A DNA stretch of 64,000 nucleotides, from assembly GCA_012521615.1 (NCBI GenBank), contig JAAYMA010000054.1, positions 1 through 64,000 of the forward strand, given 5' to 3'. The translations under genes were made by a program, and so were the position numbers. A model generated the notes under the pieces. The model did no database searches. It worked only from the letters and a program-made list of their open reading frames with translations, and was not told the DNA's origin. Positions 1-9,902 of the stretch are shown here, one piece after another. This stretch comes from Clostridiaceae bacterium. Its GTDB lineage: Bacteria > Bacillota > Clostridia > DSM-8532. Each line of letters opens with the position of its first letter. Within the stretch, counting starts at the first letter, position 1.

Positions 1-63
1 AATTTTGTACAGAATCTTTGTTGATATCCGAACCTTAAAATTTAATAACAGATGGAGTATTTA

Positions 64-480
64 ATGCGCATATTAGGTATTGACTATGGAGATGCAAGAA
101 TAGGTCTTGCAATTAGTGATCCTTTAGGTATGACAGCACAAATGTTGGAAACAATAAAATGGAGAAATAATATTAAAAAGCCGATTCAAAGAATAAAAGA
201 ATTGGTTGACTATTATGAATGTTCATCCATTTTGGTTGGAATTCCACGAAATATGGATGGATCAGTAGGGGAAAGGGAGCTTAAGACCAGGGAGTTTATC
301 AAAATCCTTGAAAAGGAGATACCTCAGGTCAACATCATACCCTATGACGAACGGCTCACAACTGTTATGGCTCAGAGGGCCATGCATGATATGGGTATTA
401 GTGCCAAAAATCAAAAACATAGAATCGATCAGATGGCTGCAGCTTTTATTCTGCAAAGTTATCTCGATTCTATCAGTTAA
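64..480 (+). CDS. ruvX: Putative pre-16S rRNA nuclease / Holliday junction resolvase RuvX (YqgF)
   Basis: MRILGIDYGDARIGLAISD N-terminus and YDERLTT motif; GGAG SD before the internal ATG at 64. Confidence 0.92.
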   Translation: MRILGIDYGDARIGLAISDPLGMTAQMLETIKWRNNIKKPIQRIKELVDYYECSSILVGIPRNMDGSVGERELKTREFIKILEKEIPQVNIIPYDERLTTVMAQRAMHDMGISAKNQKHRIDQMAAAFILQSYLDSIS

Positions 481-506
481 ATTTCATTTATTGAAAGGAG
501 AAAACT

Positions 507-806
507 ATGGATTACCACAACGAAATTATTGAATTAACCGGTGAAGATGGCGATACCATTAAATGCGAGTATCTCGATACTGTATTGATGGATGACGAGG
601 AGTACGTAGTATTGTTGCCTCTTGATGAAGAACATGATTGCGAAGATTGCGATGAATGCGAAACAGAAGTTATTATTATGAAGATTGAGAGAGGCGATGA
701 TGAAGAATATCTTGTTCCGGTAGAAGACGATGATGAGCTTGAAAGAGCATTTGAAGCCTTCCAGGAACAGATAGACTACTATGACGAAGAGGATGATCTC
801 GACTAA
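507..806 (+). CDS. DUF1292 domain-containing protein (YrzB-like)
   Basis: Small acidic protein directly downstream of ruvX; EEYVVLLPLDEE / EEYLVPVEDDDE pattern. Confidence 0.85.
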   Translation: MDYHNEIIELTGEDGDTIKCEYLDTVLMDDEEYVVLLPLDEEHDCEDCDECETEVIIMKIERGDDEEYLVPVEDDDELERAFEAFQEQIDYYDEEDDLD

Positions 807-860
807 GAGACTTCCTCTTAGTTTATTTTTATACAAAAGAAAATGAGGTGGACATCAGGT

Positions 861-1928
861 ATGCTTAAAAGAGGTATTCTTTTATTGCTTGTATTGACTA
901 TTGTTTTTTTGTCTGCATGTGGAAGTAAAAAAGAACAGACTTCTGTTGCAAATGAAGAAACAGAATCACCAATTGACAACATCTCGGAGGAAACTACAGA
1001 AACTCAGACAGAGGCATCGGCTGAGGAAGAGAAAAAGTTTGGAAGAGATTTTATTATACCTGATCCTGCTATAAGACCAGTGGCCGTTATGATAGATAAT
1101 CAGGGCAGCAGAGTGCTTCCACAGGGAGGTATAAGCCAGGCACAAATTGTTTATGAAGTACTTACTGAAGCTAACATAACACGATTTATGGCTTTTTTCT
1201 GGGGCACCATGCCTGAAATGATCGGACCTGTTAGAAGCTCAAGGCATTACTTTTTAGATTATGCTATGGAATATGATGCGGTATATACTCATGTCGGCGG
1301 CAGCGAATATGCGAAAAACGATATAAGAAGGCTCAAAATCCAGAATATAGATGGTCTCGTTCACGGTAAAGCCTTCTGGGATATAACAGATGATCCTAAA
1401 AACTGGCAGGATACTTATACTTCAAAAGATAGAATAGAAAATCAGATAGCGGCTTTAAAGTACAGAACAGAGCCTAAAAAATCATTTCCTTTTGAATACC
1501 ACGACGACCTTACAATACCTGAAAACGGGAAAAGTGCCGTTGATATTTTTATCAAATTTGCTAAGACTGGCATGACCTGCCAATACGTTTACCATTCTGA
1601 GACTAATCTCTATGACAGATTCCGACTGAACGAACCCCATATAGAACGAAATACCAATGAACAGGTTAAGGTCGCCAACATTATAATTGCTGAAATTCCA
1701 TCGCCTCTTATTCCGGGAGATAAAGAAGGCAGAAGAGACCTTAAAAATATTGGTTCAGGTGAAGGTTTTTATATTACAGGAGGAAAAGCAGTGCCTGTTA
1801 AATGGGAAAAGACTGCAAGGGATTCCCAGACCTCTTTTACTTTCGAGGATGGTAAACCCGTTGTCCTAAACAAAGGTCAGACCTGGATAGAAATTGTTCC
1901 CGATTTAGATTTGGTTGTTATCAAATAG
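861..1928 (+). CDS. DUF3048 (YerB-like) lipoprotein
   Basis: Lipobox LSAC; RPVAVMIDNQ...RVLPQGGISQAQIVYEVLTEANITRFMAFF, GPVRSSRHYF motifs. Confidence 0.88.
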   Translation: MLKRGILLLLVLTIVFLSACGSKKEQTSVANEETESPIDNISEETTETQTEASAEEEKKFGRDFIIPDPAIRPVAVMIDNQGSRVLPQGGISQAQIVYEVLTEANITRFMAFFWGTMPEMIGPVRSSRHYFLDYAMEYDAVYTHVGGSEYAKNDIRRLKIQNIDGLVHGKAFWDITDDPKNWQDTYTSKDRIENQIAALKYRTEPKKSFPFEYHDDLTIPENGKSAVDIFIKFAKTGMTCQYVYHSETNLYDRFRLNEPHIERNTNEQVKVANIIIAEIPSPLIPGDKEGRRDLKNIGSGEGFYITGGKAVPVKWEKTARDSQTSFTFEDGKPVVLNKGQTWIEIVPDLDLVVIK

Positions 1929-2008
1929 TAAATTGATAATACTTTTTAGAGCTTGAAACAAGAAGTATGAAGGACATATAACATTAAAAAATTTATGATA
2001 GCCTGTTG

Positions 2009-2041
2009 AAAAAGCGGAGTGTCTGAGCACCCCGCTTTTTT
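2009..2041. terminator. Bidirectional intrinsic terminator
   Basis: AAAAAGCGGAGTG-TCTGAG-CACCCCGCTTTTTT hairpin between convergent genes. Confidence 0.8.
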
Positions 2042-2064
2042 AGCTAAAATCGGAGCTTACAGTA

Positions 2065-2379
2065 TTACTCGCTTTCCTGTGCCTGCTTGATGGCTGCAAG
2101 CTCCTCATCAGCTTCTTTTTTATCAGCTGTAAGGGACAGAGCTTCCAGCTTGCCAAAGTACATGGCAATAAGACCCAATAATATTGTGGCCGATGCAATT
2201 CTTATAACAATTGGAAAGTACTTCTTATGAATGAATACAGATATTAAAGTTGCGCTTTCTCCACCTATAATCAAGGCTATTAGAAATCCGAAGAACGCAA
2301 GACCGCCGGCAATAAGAGTCAGAAAAATTCCCCATCCGAAGATTCTTTTTAATATCTCAGCGATTTTTTCCCTCTTCAT
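2065..2379 (-). CDS. Small membrane protein, probable partner subunit of the adjacent permease
   Basis: Two hydrophobic segments; SD AAGGTGG; abuts the 2393-3748 permease gene. Confidence 0.5.
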   Translation of the reverse strand: MKREKIAEILKRIFGWGIFLTLIAGGLAFFGFLIALIIGGESATLISVFIHKKYFPIVIRIASATILLGLIAMYFGKLEALSLTADKKEADEELAAIKQAQESE

Positions 2380-2392
2380 TCTTATCACCACC

Positions 2393-3748
2393 TTACATTA
2401 ATCCCCATATGGGCAGGAATCCAAGCATAACTATTACGGACAATAAATAATGCAGCCCTACCCAAATAAGGCAGTTTATTGTTGTTTCCTTCAACCTGGA
2501 ACCGGCAATTCCCATAGCAGTATACATACAAAGTGCCAGGGGCGGAGTCATGCCTTCCATTGCGCCTGTGATTACAGGAAGCATTGCAGCTGCCAGGAAG
2601 GGATTACCACCTGCTCCCACAAATATGGAAACGAGGGCAGAACCGAAAATAGCGGTTTGTGATGAACCGGGAAGAACCATGCCCAAAAGAGCGGTGAACA
2701 GTGGAATAAAGAAGGCAAGTACCCACAAAGGAAGGCCCCATCCGCTTATATAGGCGCCAATATTTTCTCCTACATTGAGGGTACCGAAAAGATTACTTAT
2801 GGAGTAAGCAAAGAAAATTGTCGCGCAAACAGGGACAATGCTTTTCACTTTGTCACCCAGCATGGAAGCTATTGCCTTTGGTGAAGAATCAGCTTTTTTC
2901 CTGCTGATCAGCATTGCATAAAGAGCAGCAAGACCCGGTGTAAATAGTAGAATACAGCTTGAGAAGCTTCCTGCACCTTCGCCCAGTCTGGCTGTGAAAA
3001 ATGTAGCTTTAAGTCTGGAGTCAAGGAAGAAAGGAAGGAAAATGATTACGGGTAAAAGCAGGGCAGTCCAGCCTTTTTTGATGGCTTCACCGAACCTTGG
3101 AATATCCTTTTTGTCCATGGGTTTAACTTTATAATAGCGGCAGAATACATATAAAGTAATTGTTCTTTGAAGTATAAACCAGAGAGATATACCCCACATT
3201 ACTATCCAGAAGTTGGACATGGTGTATTTATCCGGATACAAGGAGTTAAGCACTCCATAAGCAGCAGTAATGACACCAGCCGGAGGGATCATGTTTCCCA
3301 TGGTACTGGCTGCCATTTCAACGTTTGCAGCAAGATGCGCCGGAAAACCTGATCTTTTCATGGCGGGAATTGTAAACACGCCTGTAGCAGCAACATTTCC
3401 AGCCCCTGAGCCGGACAAAGATCCCATGAACGTGCTTCCCACAAGTGCTACATAACCTGCTCCGCCTCTGATTCTGCCAAAAATCGATAAAATGATTGCA
3501 ATACATTGATCTATAATCTTTGTGGCGCCAAAAATCTGAGCTGCTGCAAGAAATGCCACAATTGCATAAAACAGAGTATTGGTGGATGTAGTGTAAAGAT
3601 GTTTAAAAAACTCTGACCACTTACCTGTAACCGCTATCATTACAACATAGGCGATGAACATAGCTTCATAGATCGGGCGTTTAAAAAGTACGAATACAAG
3701 GCAAATAGCTGCAAGTAATATAACCAGATAAGCTATTTCAATAGGCAC
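2393..3748 (-). CDS. TRAP transporter large-permease-like protein (DctM/anion permease superfamily)
   Basis: Polytopic protein with GSGAGNVAATGVFTIPAMKRSGFPAHLAANVEMAASTMGNMIPPAG typical of TRAP large subunits. Confidence 0.8.
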   Translation of the reverse strand: MPIEIAYLVILLAAICLVFVLFKRPIYEAMFIAYVVMIAVTGKWSEFFKHLYTTSTNTLFYAIVAFLAAAQIFGATKIIDQCIAIILSIFGRIRGGAGYVALVGSTFMGSLSGSGAGNVAATGVFTIPAMKRSGFPAHLAANVEMAASTMGNMIPPAGVITAAYGVLNSLYPDKYTMSNFWIVMWGISLWFILQRTITLYVFCRYYKVKPMDKKDIPRFGEAIKKGWTALLLPVIIFLPFFLDSRLKATFFTARLGEGAGSFSSCILLFTPGLAALYAMLISRKKADSSPKAIASMLGDKVKSIVPVCATIFFAYSISNLFGTLNVGENIGAYISGWGLPLWVLAFFIPLFTALLGMVLPGSSQTAIFGSALVSIFVGAGGNPFLAAAMLPVITGAMEGMTPPLALCMYTAMGIAGSRLKETTINCLIWVGLHYLLSVIVMLGFLPIWGLM

Positions 3749-3780
3749 TTAATTCATCTCCTTTCTATCATGATACAGCT

Positions 3781-5175
3781 TTATATTTCTTTAAGGTCTT
3801 TTTTGAATAACAGGCTGGAGACAACGGTTGTAACCAGTGCAACCAGAACAGATATGTAGGTTTCATTTAGCTGCGGGTGAATCGGATATGTGCCGGATAT
3901 TGCCTTGTAGGTTACCCAGAAGAGTCCTGTGGAAGCTGTTACAATCATGGCAATAATAGCACCTTTTTCAGATGTTTTACTCCAGAATATGCCGAGTAAC
4001 AGTACAACAAACAGAGAACCGCGCAAGGTGTAGGCAAAATAGACCATATCAAGTATTCTGCTGCTGTCATAAAGTAAAATCGCAATAACCATGCAGAGGA
4101 TGCCAGCTATGGCTGTTGTAAGACGTGATACAAAGAGTGCTTTCTTATCGGTTGCATCAGGCTTTATTCTACGCTTGTAAATATCGTTGGTAATCATGGT
4201 CCCGGCGGCAAGAATAATGGGGGAGATAGTTGACAATACAGCGGCTAAGATGGAGGCCAGTATTATTCCGCCCGCAACAGGATTCATATTTACCAGAAGC
4301 GTAGGAAGAGCCAGTTTTCCATTCGCTAAGTCAGGGAATTTAACCTTTGCCGTCATACCCAAAAGTGCGGTAAGGATTCCAAAGGGTGCAACAACAAATG
4401 CTGTAAGGATTGCGGATTTTTTGGCAACCTTGACATCTCTGGCAGCCAATATGGGTTGGATCCCTGCCTGAGCGGTGCAGGCACCCAATATAGAGGCAAT
4501 GATCCAGGATGATACTTTAGGAAGACCTATGGCGGTCATATCAAAATAGCTTTCAGGAAGTTGTGACTTCAGTCCTGCAATTCCTCCTATGTCAGTAGCT
4601 GCCAGGAAAATTGCAAGAATTACCCCGCCATACATAACGATAAGGTGCATGACATTTGTATATCCTACAGCCACCATACCGCCTGCCAGCGTATAAATTA
4701 TAAAGCCTGTTCCCATTATAAGAACCGCAGGTATGTAATCTATTTCGAATATTGCTGTTCCGAGGGTGCCTGCTGCAACTATCTGGGATGTGCCGACTGC
4801 TATCATAACAAAGGTAAGAAGTAAACTGGATACCAGCCGTGCGTCTATACCGGTATATTTTTCAATGATACCGGGCACGGTAACTGTTTCAAGACTCCTA
4901 TAAAGCTCAGCAAAAAGAAAAGCCAGAACTATTATTCCTAAACTATTTGCCAGTGTGTACCAGGCACCTGATATGCCAAAATCATAACCGTATTCCGAAA
5001 CACCTGTGGTAGAAGTGCCGCCAAGCCATTCTCCAGTTCCTGCCGCAACACACATAATTACCCCCAGACCTGAACCATGGAAAGCACGTGGTGAACCCGC
5101 ATTTTTCTTCGCAATAATACCTAATATGACCGTTGCAATCAAATAGCCAAGAACAATAATGACCTGGGCCGGCAT
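3781..5175 (-). CDS. Sodium:solute symporter (SSS) family protein
   Basis: Polytopic ORF with GEWLGGTSTTGVSEYGYDFGISGAWYTLANSLG. Confidence 0.85.
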   Translation of the reverse strand: MPAQVIIVLGYLIATVILGIIAKKNAGSPRAFHGSGLGVIMCVAAGTGEWLGGTSTTGVSEYGYDFGISGAWYTLANSLGIIVLAFLFAELYRSLETVTVPGIIEKYTGIDARLVSSLLLTFVMIAVGTSQIVAAGTLGTAIFEIDYIPAVLIMGTGFIIYTLAGGMVAVGYTNVMHLIVMYGGVILAIFLAATDIGGIAGLKSQLPESYFDMTAIGLPKVSSWIIASILGACTAQAGIQPILAARDVKVAKKSAILTAFVVAPFGILTALLGMTAKVKFPDLANGKLALPTLLVNMNPVAGGIILASILAAVLSTISPIILAAGTMITNDIYKRRIKPDATDKKALFVSRLTTAIAGILCMVIAILLYDSSRILDMVYFAYTLRGSLFVVLLLGIFWSKTSEKGAIIAMIVTASTGLFWVTYKAISGTYPIHPQLNETYISVLVALVTTVVSSLLFKKDLKEI

Positions 5176-5254
5176 ATTATTACTCCTCCTTAAAAAAGTT
5201 CACATTGCCACAAATAAATTTCATCTTTTGTAACTCTTTAAGGGGATAATATGG

Positions 5255-5581
5255 TTATTCGTCTATAGGTATTTCGATATCGTAGAGGGGAGGATATTGC
5301 TGACAGCCAAACACATCACCCTCGCCAAAGGAGCCACTGGGGGTAAGTCTGTTTATTGTGAATTTAATTGCGTATGCCGGATCAAATTCAACAAAATCTG
5401 CAATTCTGCTTTCAGGAATTCCAAACAGCTCTGCAATACTCTTTTTGTTTATCACTCCGCTTTTTTTGACCAATTCATACTTTTCGGGTTCGCGGAAAAT
5501 AATATCGAAGGTAATCCTGTCAGGACCTGCATTTTTACTTCTGATTGTCTTTGCCAGATCTACAAGTTTAACTGTTTTCAT
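5255..5581 (-). CDS. DUF4387 (AtuA-associated) protein
   Basis: KTIRSKNAGPDRITFDIIF and small size; directly downstream of AtuA-like gene. Confidence 0.82.
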   Translation of the reverse strand: MKTVKLVDLAKTIRSKNAGPDRITFDIIFREPEKYELVKKSGVINKKSIAELFGIPESRIADFVEFDPAYAIKFTINRLTPSGSFGEGDVFGCQQYPPLYDIEIPIDE

Positions 5582-5592
5582 ATCAACACCTC

Positions 5593-6963
5593 CTATTCTC
5601 CAATCTCTATCATTTTGATTGGGAACAGTTCCAGAGGATCATCCACCGGAACGACATGATTCATAGTCCATTCATAAGCCGGTGAGACCTCAAAGACCTC
5701 ATCCAGAACAAAGGCGGCTGTACCAGCAGTACCCTTGACTTCAGGAAGCCTTGCGTAGAATATTTGCCTTGTACCTACTAATGTGACCTCTTCAGCAACC
5801 TTTTTATCCTTTGAGACTCCTTCTACCACTAACAGAAGTTCGTGGGACTTAGTCTCTTTTATAGGTTCGAGGTCACCCATAACTCCATTTTTACCGAATA
5901 TTCTATAGCTCAGCTGATATTCTGCATCAGGAAGTCTTTCCTTTACTTGTGACTTTGCCCATTCTATTACTTTGTCGATATTCTTGATGGTATAGGGATC
6001 ACGGATACCGGCAAGACCAAGATAACGTTCTCCTACTTTACCCGAGCCTTCGAGTTTCACTTTAATCTTTCCTTCTACAGGTACAAATTTCATTTCGGTA
6101 ATCCGGCAGGTTTTTTCATCATACTGTTCGTACACACATTCACTCATATCCAGCATTCCACCGGCAAAGTATTCATAATAAGGGTTAGAACGTTCATACA
6201 TGGCATGTCCTGCTACAGAAGCAATTGTACACCTCTGGTTCGGATGCATAGCCGTGACCTTTACATCATCTTTTGTAATTGTTCCAATTACAGATTCTTT
6301 TGCTCCATAGGGCTCAGCGCAGAAGGAAGCACATTCCAGAACTTTACCGCAGTAATATGCAATATGTTCGGGGAAGCCTTCGTAAATTGCAGGAGCTGCA
6401 AATATTGCACAATCGCTGGATCTGCCGCCTATGATAACATCTGCGCCCATTTCAAGAGCCTTTATGTACGGATGTACGCCTGCAACAGCCACTATCCGGT
6501 CTGTTCTGTCAAGATCTTCAAACGTAAGGTTGGGTCTGGAATCAAGTCCTTCGATTATCTCGCCTTCCTCCATTTTTTTACGGAGATAATCTTTGTCTAC
6601 CTCAGAATAAAAATAGGCCAGTTTAAATTTCTTCATATTGTGCTTTTTAGCAAGTTCCCGGATGAATTCCACGTACATGTCCACACGGCTGTTGGTGCCT
6701 GTATCACCTGCTGAACCTATTATCATTGGAACCCCTTGTTCCCGGGATGCAAGAAGCATCAATTCAAGATCGTGTTTTTGCCATTCCGGATGACTGGCAC
6801 ATATGTCGGCACCAAGCGGGACAGGGCCTATATCATTACTGCCTGAGTCACAGCAGTAATAATCGGGTTTTGTCCGTGCCCCGATCCAGAAACTTTCCTC
6901 TTTGGTGGGAGCAAATCCAAGATGCCCGTTAGGAGAAATAATTCTCAGAGTATCTTTGCCCAT
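5593..6963 (-). CDS. Acyclic terpene utilization AtuA-family protein (DUF1446)
   Basis: MGADVIIGGRSSDCAIFAAPA and YCCDSGSNDIGP motifs, about 456 aa. Confidence 0.87.
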   Translation of the reverse strand: MGKDTLRIISPNGHLGFAPTKEESFWIGARTKPDYYCCDSGSNDIGPVPLGADICASHPEWQKHDLELMLLASREQGVPMIIGSAGDTGTNSRVDMYVEFIRELAKKHNMKKFKLAYFYSEVDKDYLRKKMEEGEIIEGLDSRPNLTFEDLDRTDRIVAVAGVHPYIKALEMGADVIIGGRSSDCAIFAAPAIYEGFPEHIAYYCGKVLECASFCAEPYGAKESVIGTITKDDVKVTAMHPNQRCTIASVAGHAMYERSNPYYEYFAGGMLDMSECVYEQYDEKTCRITEMKFVPVEGKIKVKLEGSGKVGERYLGLAGIRDPYTIKNIDKVIEWAKSQVKERLPDAEYQLSYRIFGKNGVMGDLEPIKETKSHELLLVVEGVSKDKKVAEEVTLVGTRQIFYARLPEVKGTAGTAAFVLDEVFEVSPAYEWTMNHVVPVDDPLELFPIKMIEIGE

Positions 6964-7026
6964 AAAATTTGCCCTCCCTCATATTAAAGTTGTATTATCT
7001 TGTTATAGCTTATTATGACAAGCTGG

Positions 7027-7042
7027 AGTTTAGTACTAAACT
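7027..7042. promoter_or_regulatory. 16-bp perfect palindrome, candidate GntR operator
   Basis: AGTTTAGTACTAAACT in the promoter region of the AtuA operon. Confidence 0.5.
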
Positions 7043-7185
7043 TATTGAATATTCATTGGCAGTAAGGAACAAAATGTATCTTGCAACGAGGTGTATAAAA
7101 AAAAGATACAAAAAAATACGAAAAGAATACAAAAAGGATACAAAAGGAAAGCGGAGAGCGTATTATTCGTAAGATATGAAAAGAA

Positions 7186-7929
7186 TCAGGCTAATTTGCG
7201 ATTAAGATAAAATGCGAATTTATCAGAACGGTAGTATCCCAGTTTATACTCCAGAGGAGTGCCTCCGGAAGTATACAATTTGGATTCCAAAACCAGGAGG
7301 GGACTTCCGGCAGGGATTTCTAAAATCTTGCCCAGAATTTTACCGGCTTTTACTGCCGTTATTTTCTGATCAATATTTTCTATACTGATCCCGATATGGG
7401 AGTACAAATCATATGTAGAGAAGGCTGCGCCTTCCATTTCCAGCTTTCTGGCACAATTATACAGCTTTTGGCCGGTTTCTGTATTGACAAAAGACTGATA
7501 ATATACGGCAGGCGTTTTTATTATATAACCTATAAGATTGAGATTTGCAATATGGCCGGATAAGTTTGCTCCAAACATCATTTCTGCATTTTTGTTACTG
7601 CTGTCTGGATAGTAAGAAGAGATTCTGGTATGACCGACCAGTCCTTTATCCAGAAGTATTTTTCCGAAATTTATAACATTATAGAGGTACTGATCTATAA
7701 CTATTTCTTTTACAAATGTACCCTTGCCTTGAACGGTATAAACCAAACCTTTCTGCTCCAGCATATTCAAGGCTTGTCTTACTGTTATCCTGCTTACACC
7801 GTATTTCGAGCAGAGCTTGTTTTCCGAAGGAAGCCTGTCACCATCTTTATACTCACCATTTTTAATAGCTTTTTCAATTATTTCCTCCAGTTGCACATAT
7901 AGCGGCACTGGCGAGTCGCGGTTAATCAT
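7186..7929 (-). CDS. GntR family (HutC/UTRA) transcriptional regulator
   Basis: PLYVQLEEIIEKAIKNGEYKDGDRLPSENKLCSKYGVSRITVRQALNMLEQKGLVYTVQGKGTFV. Confidence 0.95.
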   Translation of the reverse strand: MINRDSPVPLYVQLEEIIEKAIKNGEYKDGDRLPSENKLCSKYGVSRITVRQALNMLEQKGLVYTVQGKGTFVKEIVIDQYLYNVINFGKILLDKGLVGHTRISSYYPDSSNKNAEMMFGANLSGHIANLNLIGYIIKTPAVYYQSFVNTETGQKLYNCARKLEMEGAAFSTYDLYSHIGISIENIDQKITAVKAGKILGKILEIPAGSPLLVLESKLYTSGGTPLEYKLGYYRSDKFAFYLNRKLA

Positions 7930-7949
7930 AAAATGTCACCCCGAATTCA

Positions 7950-7980
7950 CCCATTCAGAAATAGTTTATTTCTGAATGGG
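7950..7980. repeat. Perfect 14-bp inverted repeat with 3-nt loop
   Basis: CCCATTCAGAAATA-GTT-TATTTCTGAATGGG between ABC operon 3' end and GntR gene. Confidence 0.85.
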
Positions 7981-8017
7981 CAATAAAATGCCAAGTGGAG
8001 ATTTGCTCCTTAGATGC

Positions 8018-9901
8018 TTATGCCAGCTCAAGCATCCCTGTATAAAGCTGATAGTATCTTCCTTTAAGAGCCATCAGGTCATCATGGTTGCCTCGTTCAA
8101 TAATTTCACCATTTTCAATAACCATAATTGCATCTGCATTTCTGACGGTTGACAGTCTGTGAGCTATTACAAAAACTGTTCTGCCTTCCATTAGCTTGTC
8201 CATGCCTTTTTGTATGAGAGCTTCGGTTCGCGTATCAATGGAACTGGTAGCCTCATCCAGAATAAGAACAGGAGGATTGGCAACGGCTGCCCTCGCAATG
8301 GCAAGAAGCTGTCTTTGCCCCTGGCTTAAATTGGAACCGTCTGCATGGATAAGAGTGTTATATCCTTCCGGAAGATGCATGATAAAAGAATGTGCATTGG
8401 CAAGCTTCGCAGCCTGTATGCATTCTTGGTCTGTGGCATCCAATCTTCCATAGCGTATATTGTCCATTACGGTGCCAGTAAATAAATGTGTATCCTGAAG
8501 CACCATGGCCATGGACCTGCGCAAATCTGATTTTTTAATCTGGTTAATATCGATACCATCATATTTTATTTTTCCGTCAGGAACATCGTAAAAGCGGTTT
8601 ATTAAGTTTGTAACGGTAGTTTTTCCCGCTCCGGTGGATCCGACAAAAGCAATTTTCTGACCGGGCTTTGCATACAGGGAAACTCCTTTTAATACTGTTT
8701 TGTTCTCTACATAGCCAAAGGTAACATTTTCAAGTCTTACATCACCTTTAAGCTCGATATAAGACACAGTACCATCACCATTTTTAATTTTCCATGCCCA
8801 CATTCCGGTAGGTTCTGATGCTTCAGTTATCATGCCATCCCTGTCTTTTTGAGCATATACAAGCTCTGCTGAGCCTGCATCTTCTTCAGGTTCTTGATCC
8901 AAAATTTCAAATATGCGTTCAAGACCGGCAAGCGCGTTTAAAATACTGTTCATCTGCTGGGATATTTGGGTAATGGGATGGGAAAACGATCTTGTATACT
9001 GTAAAAAGGAGCCGATAGTACCGATATCAATGATACCGTTAACTGCCATTATTGCTCCTGCAGCAGCAGTTATGGCATATTGAACATAGGAGAGGTTTCC
9101 CATTATAGGCATTAATATGCCGGCAAAAGTGTGAGCACTTGTGGATGCAGCCCGAAGAGTTTCATTCAATTCTTCAAACCCGTCTTTTATTTTTTCCTCC
9201 CGGTTAAACACCTTTACAACTTTTTGACCTTCTATCATTTCCTCTATATAGCCGTTGACTTTTCCCAGTGCTTCCTGCTGTTTCATAAAGTACATGGCAC
9301 TTCTTCCGCCAATTTTTCTTACGGTGAACAACATCAGGACAAGCATGAAAACAACTAAAATTGTCAATAAAGGACTTAAAATCAGCATCATAATAAATAC
9401 GCCAACTACTGTAATAGTGGAATTAAATATGTTGGGTATTCCATTGCTGATCATTTCACGCAAGGCATCTATATCATTGGTAAACCTGCTCATTAGCTCA
9501 CCATGTGTGTGGGTATCAAAGAATTTCACAGGCAGTTTTTCCATATGAGTGAACATGTCGACTCTGAGCCGTTTGAGCGTTCCTGTTGATATGTTAAGCA
9601 TAAGTCTGCTATATGTGTAGGTTCCGAGTATACCCGTCAAATATATTATTCCCAGCAATAAAATCATGCGGATAAACCCGGTTAAATCAGGATTTTTGCT
9701 GCCAATAAAGGGAACTATATACTCATTGATAATTGGTTTGAGCAGATATACACCGACAATATTCGCACCTGAACTGCTAAGAATGGCTACACCGACTATT
9801 ATCAGCTGCAATTTGTAATCAGAAATATATTTCAAAAACCGGCCAAAAGTTTTGCCCAGATTTTTAGGCTTTAAAAAACCGCGTTGTCTGCGTCTTGACA
9901 T
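8018..9901 (-). CDS. ABC transporter ATP-binding/permease (heterodimeric exporter subunit)
   Basis: TMD plus NBD: GSTGAGKTT, LSQGQRQ, VLILDEATSSID. Confidence 0.93.
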   Translation of the reverse strand: MSRRRQRGFLKPKNLGKTFGRFLKYISDYKLQLIIVGVAILSSSGANIVGVYLLKPIINEYIVPFIGSKNPDLTGFIRMILLLGIIYLTGILGTYTYSRLMLNISTGTLKRLRVDMFTHMEKLPVKFFDTHTHGELMSRFTNDIDALREMISNGIPNIFNSTITVVGVFIMMLILSPLLTILVVFMLVLMLFTVRKIGGRSAMYFMKQQEALGKVNGYIEEMIEGQKVVKVFNREEKIKDGFEELNETLRAASTSAHTFAGILMPIMGNLSYVQYAITAAAGAIMAVNGIIDIGTIGSFLQYTRSFSHPITQISQQMNSILNALAGLERIFEILDQEPEEDAGSAELVYAQKDRDGMITEASEPTGMWAWKIKNGDGTVSYIELKGDVRLENVTFGYVENKTVLKGVSLYAKPGQKIAFVGSTGAGKTTVTNLINRFYDVPDGKIKYDGIDINQIKKSDLRRSMAMVLQDTHLFTGTVMDNIRYGRLDATDQECIQAAKLANAHSFIMHLPEGYNTLIHADGSNLSQGQRQLLAIARAAVANPPVLILDEATSSIDTRTEALIQKGMDKLMEGRTVFVIAHRLSTVRNADAIMVIENGEIIERGNHDDLMALKGRYYQLYTGMLELA

Positions 9902-9902
9902 A

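Noticed and set aside
6969-7172. 67-aa lysine-rich ORF KKRYKKIRKEYKKDTKGKRRA
   Set aside because: Arises from translating the phased A-tract region; no homology-like features, lies in the AtuA operon promoter region.
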